Assembly: GCF_000717185.1 (NCBI RefSeq) | Contig: NZ_JNYE01000024.1 | Span: 1-64,000 of the forward strand | DNA length: 64,000 nucleotides | Reading direction: 5' to 3' | DNA from: Kitasatospora phosalacinea | GTDB taxonomy: Bacteria > Actinomycetota > Actinomycetes > Streptomycetales > Streptomycetaceae | Part shown: piece by piece, positions 58,671 to 64,000 of the stretch | Layout: each line of letters starts with the position of its first letter | Numbering within the stretch: the stretch's first letter is position 1 | Program-made: the position numbers and the translations under genes | The notes under the pieces: generated by a model | What the model saw: only the letters and a program-made list of their open reading frames with translations | What the model was told of the DNA's origin: nothing | Database searches by the model: none

Positions 58671-59456
58671 ATGGAGCAACTGATCGGTGGCACTCCCGGC
58701 ACCCCCGGCACCCCCGGCGACCTGGAGTGGCTGGCGCAGGCGTACGCGTACCCGGCGGAGGGGGCGTGGCTGCGGGCGAACATGGTGGCCTCGCTGGACG
58801 GGGCGGCCCGGTTGGACGGCCTCTCGGAGGGGCTGTCCAGCGAGGCGGACAAGCGGATCTTCGGGGTGCTGCGGGCGCTGTGCGACGTAGTGCTGGTGGG
58901 GGCCGAGACGGTGCGGGCCGAGGGGTACCGGCCGGGGCGGGCGCGGCCGGAGTTCGCGGCGGCCCGGGCGGCCGCGGGCCAGTTGCCCGCGCCGGTGATC
59001 GCGGTGGTGTCGCGGAGCCTGGAGCTGGACCTCTCGGCGCCGCTGTTCACCGAGCCGCTGGTGCCCACCGTGGTGCTCACCACGGTGGACGCGCCGCCCG
59101 ACAAGCTGGCCCGGACCGCCGCCGCGGCCGATGTGATCACCGCAGGAACGGGCTCGGTGGACCTCCCCCTGGCGGTGGCCGCGCTCACGGAGCGTGGTTG
59201 GCGCCGCCAGCTCACGGAGGGCGGTCCCCGCCTGCTCGGTCAGCTCGCGGCGGACGGTCTGCTGGACGAGTTGTGCCTGTCGGTGGCGCCCTTGGTGACG
59301 GGCGGTGATTCACCGAGGATCGTGAACGCGCCGCGAATCCCGGACGTCCGGCCGATGCGGCTGGTGTCATTGATCGAGGAGAAAGGTTTCCTCTTCACCC
59401 GCTATCTACGGCCGACCGATCCGGACCGCTCCCCGAGCGTCCCCGCCCGCACCTGA
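58671..59456 (+). CDS. RibD-like pyrimidine reductase-family protein
   Basis: The 261-residue protein has the dihydrofolate reductase-like fold of the RibD C-terminal domain: MVASLDGAARLDGLSEGLSS (about residue 35), VLVGAETVRAEGYRPGRARP (about 77) and LTEGGPRLLGQLAADGLLDEL (about 180). It would use NADPH, but there are no riboflavin genes nearby, so the substrate is unknown. The N-terminus carries a small GTP repeat (GGTPGTPGTPGD). ATG 58671 follows GAGACT by six bases, suggesting a leaderless mRNA. Confidence 0.85.
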   Translation: MEQLIGGTPGTPGTPGDLEWLAQAYAYPAEGAWLRANMVASLDGAARLDGLSEGLSSEADKRIFGVLRALCDVVLVGAETVRAEGYRPGRARPEFAAARAAAGQLPAPVIAVVSRSLELDLSAPLFTEPLVPTVVLTTVDAPPDKLARTAAAADVITAGTGSVDLPLAVAALTERGWRRQLTEGGPRLLGQLAADGLLDELCLSVAPLVTGGDSPRIVNAPRIPDVRPMRLVSLIEEKGFLFTRYLRPTDPDRSPSVPART

Positions 59457-59589
59457 GCCGCATCCTGACCGATGTGGATCATGTGATTCGTGTGGCGCGT
59501 GTGCAGCGTGAGGAATCCTTCCTCCGGGCACTATGAAGGAGGGGAGCAGGGAGCCGGACCCGGGGGCCCGCACCAGCGAAGGGACTCAC

Positions 59590-60054
59590 GTGTTCAAGAC
59601 CGTACTGATGATCGAGAAGGCACTCTCCGACGCCGACGTGGAACTGGTCACCACGCTCCACGGCGAGGAGAAGGTCTCCTTCGTCGTCCTGATGCAGCCC
59701 CGCGGCAAGCAGGACGAGTTGCTGCGCGCCCTGGACGACGTGGCCCTCGGCCATCTGGACCAGGCGGTGCACGAGCACGACGACGGCACGGACGCCGCGC
59801 CCACCCTCGCGGGCGAATCCCTGGAGCACAGCCTGCGCCACCTCCAGCGGGCCGGGGCCGAGGCGGTCGGCGAGGTGGTCGGGGCGCACCCGCTGGCGCG
59901 GCTGCGCGAGGTGGTGGAGGAGAACGGGGCCGACGAGGTGCTGGTGCTCACCTCCCCGCACTTCGTCGAGGAGTTCTTCCACCGGGACTGGGCCTCCCGC
60001 GCCCGGCACGAGGTCGGGGTGCCGGTGCTCAAGCTGTTCGCCAGCGAATCCTGA
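59590..60054 (+). CDS. Conserved actinobacterial protein of unknown function (154 aa)
   Basis: The 154-residue soluble protein (VFKTVLMIEKALSDADVELV at the start; GADEVLVLTSPHFVEEFFHR near the end) has an alternating beta/alpha pattern suggesting a small Rossmann-like or universal-stress-like fold. I recall similar streptomycete proteins carrying an indole-3-glycerol phosphate synthase label; I see no TIM-barrel or catalytic motif to justify that. GTG 59590 has GAAGGGA upstream; an ATG at 59533 would add a low-complexity extension. It lies upstream of murC with a long perfect inverted repeat between them. Confidence 0.75.
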   Translation: MFKTVLMIEKALSDADVELVTTLHGEEKVSFVVLMQPRGKQDELLRALDDVALGHLDQAVHEHDDGTDAAPTLAGESLEHSLRHLQRAGAEAVGEVVGAHPLARLREVVEENGADEVLVLTSPHFVEEFFHRDWASRARHEVGVPVLKLFASES

Positions 60055-60077
60055 CCGGGCTCCCGGTTAGGGCAGAA

Positions 60078-60119
60078 TCGTCCCGTAACGTATTGCAACA
60101 GCAATACGTTACGGGACGA
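60078..60119. repeat. Perfect 19-bp inverted repeat between the 154-aa gene and murC
   Basis: The arms 60078-60096 and 60101-60119 are exact complements around AACA (core TAACGTATTGC...GCAATACGTTA). The arms are much richer in A/T than their surroundings. There is no T-run after it. It starts 24 bp after the upstream stop and ends 40 bp before murC. It could be a terminator, a protein-binding site or a small palindromic element. Confidence 0.8.
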
Positions 60120-60158
60120 CCCGCTTCCGCCTCCATCCACGCCCGTACGGAGCCAGCC

Positions 60159-61565
60159 TTGAACGACGCCGCCCACGACCTGCACGCCCCGCACTTCATC
60201 GGCATCGGCGGCGCCGGCATGTCCGGCCTGGCGAAGATCCTCGCGGTGCGCGGCGCGACCGTCTCGGGGTCCGACGCGAAGGAGTCGGAGACCGTGCGGG
60301 CGCTGCGCGAGCTGGGGGCGACGGTGTTCGTCGGGCACGCCGCGGAGCACCTGCCCGCCGGGACGAGCAGCGTGGTGGTCTCCAGCGCGATCCGGGCCGA
60401 CAACCCGGAGCTGGTGGCCGCGCAGGAGCGCGGCGTGCCGGTGGTGCACCGGTCGGACGCGCTGGCGGCGCTGATGGGCGGCCGCCGGGCGCTGGCGGTG
60501 GCGGGGACGCACGGCAAGACCACGACCACCTCGATGCTGGCGGTCAGCCTGGGCGAGCTTGGCCTGGAGCCCTCGTACGCGATCGGCGGCGACCTGGACG
60601 CGCCGGGGTCGAACGCGCACCACGGGGCGGGCGAGATCTTCGTCGCGGAGGCGGACGAGAGCGACCGCAGCTTCCACAAGTACGCGCCCGAGGTGGCGAT
60701 CGTGCTGAACGTGGAGCTGGACCACCACGCCAACTACGCGTCGATCGAGGAGATCTACGAGTCCTTCGAGACCTTCGTCGGCCGCATCCAGCCCGGCGGC
60801 ACCCTGGTGGTCTCGGCCGACCACCCGGGCGCCCGCGAGCTGACCCGCCGGGTGGCGGGCCGGGAGGGGCTGAACGTGGTGACGGTCGGCGCCGCCGAGG
60901 ACGCGGACGTGCGGGTGCTGGAGGTCGCGGCGCGCGGCATGACCAGCGAGGTGACGGTCGAGCTGGGCGGCGAGCGGCTGGTGTTCACCGTCTCGGTGCC
61001 GGGTCGGCACTACGCGCACAACGCGGTCGCGGCGCTGGCCGCGGGCGTCGCGCTGGGCGTCCCGGCGGAGGGGCTGGCGAAGGCGCTGGGCGCGTACACC
61101 GGGGTGCGGCGGCGGCTGCAGCTCAAGGGCGAGGCGCGCGGCGTGCAGGTGATCGACTCGTACGCGCACCACCCGACCGAGATGGCCGCCGACCTGGAGG
61201 CGATCCGGGAGGCGGCGGGCGCGGGCCGGGTGCTGGTGGTCTTCCAGCCGCACCTGTTCTCACGCACCCAGCAGCTGGCCGAGGAGATGGGGCGGGCGCT
61301 GGCGCTGGCCGACGCCTCGGTGGTGCTGGACATCTACCCGGCGCGCGAGGACCCGATCCCGGGCGTCACCGCCGAGCTGATCATCGACGCGGCCCGCCGG
61401 GCCGGTGCGGACGTCCGGGCCGAGCACGACTTCGCGGCCGCCCCCGCGGTGCTGGCCGCGCTGGCCGCCCCCGGCGACCTGGTGCTGACCATGGGCGCGG
61501 GCGACGTGACCAACCTGGGCCCGGAAATTCTGACCGCCCTGGCGGACGTTGCACCTGCTGTCTGA
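60159..61565 (+). CDS. murC: UDP-N-acetylmuramate--L-alanine ligase
   Basis: The 468-residue cytoplasmic ligase adds L-alanine to UDP-MurNAc in peptidoglycan synthesis. Motifs are FIGIGGAGMSGLAKIL (about residue 13), the ATP site VAGTHGKTTTTSM (about 115), VLNVELDHHANYAS (about 182), IDSYAHHPTEM (about 330) and FQPHLFSRTQQL (about 362). The start appears to be TTG 60159, with GGAG six bases upstream. No ATG or GTG occurs in frame between the hairpin and the conserved N-terminus. It lies away from the main mur/fts cluster, as I recall for streptomycetes. msrB follows after 26 bp. Confidence 0.95.
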   Translation: MNDAAHDLHAPHFIGIGGAGMSGLAKILAVRGATVSGSDAKESETVRALRELGATVFVGHAAEHLPAGTSSVVVSSAIRADNPELVAAQERGVPVVHRSDALAALMGGRRALAVAGTHGKTTTTSMLAVSLGELGLEPSYAIGGDLDAPGSNAHHGAGEIFVAEADESDRSFHKYAPEVAIVLNVELDHHANYASIEEIYESFETFVGRIQPGGTLVVSADHPGARELTRRVAGREGLNVVTVGAAEDADVRVLEVAARGMTSEVTVELGGERLVFTVSVPGRHYAHNAVAALAAGVALGVPAEGLAKALGAYTGVRRRLQLKGEARGVQVIDSYAHHPTEMAADLEAIREAAGAGRVLVVFQPHLFSRTQQLAEEMGRALALADASVVLDIYPAREDPIPGVTAELIIDAARRAGADVRAEHDFAAAPAVLAALAAPGDLVLTMGAGDVTNLGPEILTALADVAPAV

Positions 61566-61591
61566 CGTCCCGGCTGCCTTGGGAGAGTGCC

Positions 61592-61999
61592 GTGAGCTAC
61601 GAGGTCCAGAAGTCCGACGCCGAGTGGCGCGCCGAGCTGACCCCGGAGGAGTACCACGTGCTCCGCGAGGCCGGCACCGAGCGCCCGTTCGTCGGCGAGT
61701 ACACCGACACGAAGACGGTCGGCGTCTACAGCTGCCGGGCGTGCGGCGCCGAGCTGTTCAGCAGCGAGACGAAGTTCGAGTCGCACTGCGGCTGGCCGTC
61801 GTACTACGCGCCGCTGGCCGGTGACTCGGTGGAGTACCTGGAGGACACCAGCCTCGGCATGCGCCGGGTCGAGGTGCGCTGCAAGAAGTGCGGCAGCCAC
61901 CTCGGGCACGTCTTCGAGGGCGAGGGGTACGACACCCCGACCGACCAGCGGTACTGCATCAACTCGATCTCGCTGAAGCTGGAGCCCGCCGCCGAGTAG
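61592..61999 (+). CDS. msrB: Peptide-methionine (R)-S-oxide reductase MsrB
   Basis: The 135-residue repair enzyme reduces methionine-R-sulfoxide in proteins. The zinc cysteines are CRACGAELF (about residue 48) and CKKCGSHLGHVF (about 96), FESHCGWPSYY is conserved, and the catalytic cysteine is in QRYCINSISL (about 123). GTG 61592 is the start. It is probably co-transcribed with murC and is followed by a terminator. Confidence 0.96.
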   Translation: MSYEVQKSDAEWRAELTPEEYHVLREAGTERPFVGEYTDTKTVGVYSCRACGAELFSSETKFESHCGWPSYYAPLAGDSVEYLEDTSLGMRRVEVRCKKCGSHLGHVFEGEGYDTPTDQRYCINSISLKLEPAAE

Positions 62000-62013
62000 C
62001 GGCCGCGATCCGC

Positions 62014-62050
62014 GCGAGGGCCCTTCCCGGCTGCCGGGGAGGGCCCTCGC
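62014..62050. terminator. Terminator between msrB and the alpha/beta hydrolase gene
   Basis: Seventeen-base arms (62014-62030 and 62034-62050) pair with a single wobble position around CTG, between convergent genes. Confidence 0.8.
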
Positions 62051-62061
62051 GGGTTCCCGGG

Positions 62062-62868
62062 TCAGGACGGCCGGGTGCGGAGGAAGTCCAGCAGCGCGGC
62101 GTTGAAGCGCTCGGGCTGCTCGGCGCCCGGGAGGTGCCCGGCGTCGTGGACGACGGTCAGGACGGCGTGCGGGACGAGGGCCCGGATCGCCTCGGCGTCG
62201 GTGACGGGGGTGTAGGGGTCGTCCGCGCCGACCAGCAGCAGGGTGGGGACGGTGACGGTGCGGAGGGTGTCGCGGTAGTCCGGGCGCTCGGCGCGGCCGC
62301 GGAGCGCGGCGGCGGCGCCGCGGGGGTCGGTGGCGCGCATCATGCCGAGGACGCGGGCGGCGGTCTCCGGGAGGGCGGTGACGTTGTAGGGGGCGAGCAT
62401 CTTGTCGATCACCTCGTCCGCGTAGCCGCCCATGCCCTCGGCGAGCAGCCGGTCGGCGAGGCGGTTGCGGAAGGCCCTGCCCTCCTCGGTCTCGGCGGGG
62501 GCCGAGGTGTCGGACAGGACGAGCGCCAGCACCCGCCGCCGGTGGCGGAGGTGGAACTCCATGGCGATCTGGCCGCCCATCGAGACGCCGCCGACCACCG
62601 CGCGCCCGACGCCCAGGTGGTCGAGCAGCGCGGCGGTGTCGTCGGCGAAGTCGGCCGGCAGCACCTTGCCGGGCGTCACGTCGCTCTCGCCGTAGCCGCG
62701 CAGGTCGGGGGTGATCACCCGGTACCCGGCCGCGGCGAGCGCGCGGGCCTGCGGGGCCCACAGCGTGCGGTCGAACGGGTGCCCGTGGAGCAGGACGACC
62801 GCGGTCCCGTCGGCGGGCCCGGCATCGTCGTAGTGCAGCGTGGCGCCGTTCACCGTCGTGTGGCTCAT
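62062..62868 (-). CDS. Alpha/beta hydrolase
   Basis: The 268-residue enzyme has the canonical fold. The oxyanion-hole motif is LLHGHPFDRTLW (about residue 27), the nucleophile elbow GGVSMGGQIA (Ser about 94), an aspartate occurs in LLLVGADDPYTP (about 215), and the His is in VVHDAGHLPGAEQPERF (about 243). This is a complete catalytic triad of the esterase/haloperoxidase-like group. The substrate is unknown. ATG 62868 is the start. No operon partner; divergent from the last gene of the window. Confidence 0.9.
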   Translation of the reverse strand: MSHTTVNGATLHYDDAGPADGTAVVLLHGHPFDRTLWAPQARALAAAGYRVITPDLRGYGESDVTPGKVLPADFADDTAALLDHLGVGRAVVGGVSMGGQIAMEFHLRHRRRVLALVLSDTSAPAETEEGRAFRNRLADRLLAEGMGGYADEVIDKMLAPYNVTALPETAARVLGMMRATDPRGAAAALRGRAERPDYRDTLRTVTVPTLLLVGADDPYTPVTDAEAIRALVPHAVLTVVHDAGHLPGAEQPERFNAALLDFLRTRPS

Positions 62869-63008
62869 CGCGGGCCTCCCCCGTCTCGCTCCCCGCTGCC
62901 GCGGTCGGCCGGGGTGTCCGGCCAGGGTACGGCGGCGGGTGATGCGGGCAGCCGTCCGCGTGGAAGACTGATCCCTTCCGAACGGTCTTGGACGTGGGTG
63001 GGGCGGGC

Positions 63009-64000
63009 GTGGCGCGGCGGCGGTCTTCCGGGGTGTGGTCGGTACTGGCCCAGGCGCAGCGCGAGCAGCACCTGCGCGCCGAGGCGCAGCGCCGGGCGGC
63101 GGCCGCCGCGCAGCGCGAGAACGAGCGCGCGCAGCGGGAGGCGCAGCGGGCCGCGGCCCGGGGCGAGCGGGAGGCGCTGAAGGCGTACCAGCAGGGGCGG
63201 GAGTCGGACGCCGCCCGGCGGAGCGCCGAACTGGACGCGCGGGTCGCGGAGTTGCGCGGGGTGCTGGCGGCGGGGCTGGCCGGGCCCGGGTTCTCCCCGG
63301 CCGCGGGGGGCCGCCCGGTGGTGCCGCCGTTCGACCCCGGCCCGCTGGGCGTGCCGGTGCCGATGCCGGACCAGGGCTGGTACCTGGTGCCGCCCCCGGT
63401 GGGCCCGCAGGCGTACCACCCGGGGGCGCGGCGGCAGTGGGAGGAGCAGTCGGCGCAGGCCCGGGCCGCCTTCGAGCGGGACTGGCAGGCGGCCTGGGCG
63501 GCCGAGCAGCAGCGGCAGCACCGGCTGGCCGACTACCGGGCCCAGTACGAGGCGTGGGCCGCCGAGCGGCACCGGCTGCTGGCCGGGCAGGCGGCGCAGG
63601 CCGGGCGGTTGGCGGCGCGGCTGCGGGCGGGCGAGGCGGCGGCGGTCGCCGAGTACTTCGAGGCGGTCGTCGACTGGCGCGAGGACTGGCCGGACGGCTT
63701 CCCCGCCGACGGCGAGACCTCCTGGGACGCGTCGGCCCGGCGGCTGGTGGTGCGCTGGGAGCTGCCGCCGTACGAGGTGGTGCCGCCGGTGGGCCGGTAC
63801 CGGTACGTCCGCTCCGAGGACCGCGAGGACGAGGTGGCCCGGCCGGTCGGCCAGCGCCGGGAGCTGTACCGCGAGGTGCTGGCGCAGTGCGCGCTGCGGG
63901 TGCTGGCGGAGGTCTTCCGGGCGGACGCCGACGGGCTGCTCGCCTCGGTCGGGCTGAACGGCGTGCTGGTCGCCACCGACCCGGCGACCGGGCGGGAGGG
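63009..64000 (+). CDS. Mrr-restriction-endonuclease-like protein, N-terminal part (runs off the window)
   Basis: From GTG 63009 the frame is open for 330 codons to the last base. The N-terminus is a charged coiled coil (RREQ-like heptads: AQAQREQHLRAEAQRRAAA, residues 14-70). A Pro-rich segment with PPFDPGPLGVPVPMPDQGW (about 110) follows, then a second helical coiled-coil block (about 145-210). A folded region comes last (VAEYFEAVVDWREDWPDGF; RLVVRWELPPYEVVPPVGRYRY; REVLAQCALRVLAEVF). I recall streptomycete proteins labelled restriction endonuclease with this layout, whose Mrr catalytic domain is at the C-terminus; that part is outside the window. GTG 62994 is an alternative start. Confidence 0.75.
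   Translation, partial: MARRRSSGVWSVLAQAQREQHLRAEAQRRAAAAAQRENERAQREAQRAAARGEREALKAYQQGRESDAARRSAELDARVAELRGVLAAGLAGPGFSPAAGGRPVVPPFDPGPLGVPVPMPDQGWYLVPPPVGPQAYHPGARRQWEEQSAQARAAFERDWQAAWAAEQQRQHRLADYRAQYEAWAAERHRLLAGQAAQAGRLAARLRAGEAAAVAEYFEAVVDWREDWPDGFPADGETSWDASARRLVVRWELPPYEVVPPVGRYRYVRSEDREDEVARPVGQRRELYREVLAQCALRVLAEVFRADADGLLASVGLNGVLVATDPATGRE

Noticed and set aside
59590..60054. Indole-3-glycerol phosphate synthase label for the 154-aa protein
   Set aside because: The protein is far too short for the TIM-barrel enzyme and lacks its catalytic motifs; the label seems to be a propagated misannotation.

Overview
This is a window of very GC-rich actinobacterial chromosome. Every real gene has a strong G/C third-position bias, which also creates long antisense shadow frames. 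It is almost certainly Streptomycetaceae (Streptomyces or Kitasatospora): it carries whiA and rbpA, a mycothiol-dependent-type enzyme, an LAXTG surface protein, many GTG starts and several apparently leaderless starts. From memory, the block sufR-suf / ctaA / ctaB / tkt-tal-zwf-opcA-pgl / secG-tpi-pgk-gap / whiA-yvcK-rapZ-uvrC / uvrA / uvrB is a conserved streptomycete core-chromosome arrangement. I see no tRNA, rRNA, insertion sequence, prophage or CRISPR array.

Layout. 1-4.5 kb: the tail of an unknown gene, aminopeptidase N, and a double-domain TerD protein. 4.5-8.8 kb: proline catabolism (proline dehydrogenase, pruA) divergent from a PucR-type regulator whose 5' end looks eroded. 8.9-15.9 kb: a Tat-exported PhoX phosphatase behind a PHO-box-like repeat, two conserved genes of unknown function, an MFS exporter and a membrane-anchored Pro/Ala-rich protein. 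16-22.8 kb: a complete SUF iron-sulfur assembly operon (sufR-B-D-Rieske ferredoxin-C-S-U-T) with overlapping genes and a SufR-type operator at sufR. 22.9-30.6 kb: an ABC exporter pair behind an iron-box-like sequence, a sortase-anchored choice-of-anchor protein, heme A synthase, a PobA-like flavoprotein, a DUF2461 protein and heme O synthase.

31-41.9 kb: central carbon metabolism. The non-oxidative and oxidative pentose phosphate genes (tkt, tal, zwf, opcA, pgl) run right. rbpA, secG and the triose-phase glycolytic genes (tpiA, pgk, gap) run left, and the two sets meet at a double hairpin. 42-48.6 kb: whiA, yvcK, rapZ and uvrC, headed by a secreted tail-fibre-like protein, an unlisted 50-aa coiled-coil microprotein and a Rieske lipoprotein. 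48.7-57.5 kb: uvrA and uvrB with a mycothiol-enzyme-family gene, an MBL hydrolase, a TerC manganese-exporter-type protein and a second TerD protein between them. 57.5-64 kb: zapE, a RibD-like reductase, a conserved small protein, murC, msrB, an alpha/beta hydrolase and the start of an Mrr-restriction-type protein that runs off the end.

The most interesting signals are regulatory. A candidate yybP-ykoY manganese riboswitch precedes terC; its P1 strand and the Shine-Dalgarno sequence compete for the same partner. A paired near-palindrome lies between pruA and a 5'-damaged pucR. A SufR operator and an iron box share one promoter region. A PHO box precedes phoX. A perfect 19-bp, relatively AT-rich inverted repeat lies just upstream of murC. 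No clearly new multi-gene system is visible; the best candidate for undescribed biology is the microprotein/secreted-protein pair upstream of uvrC.
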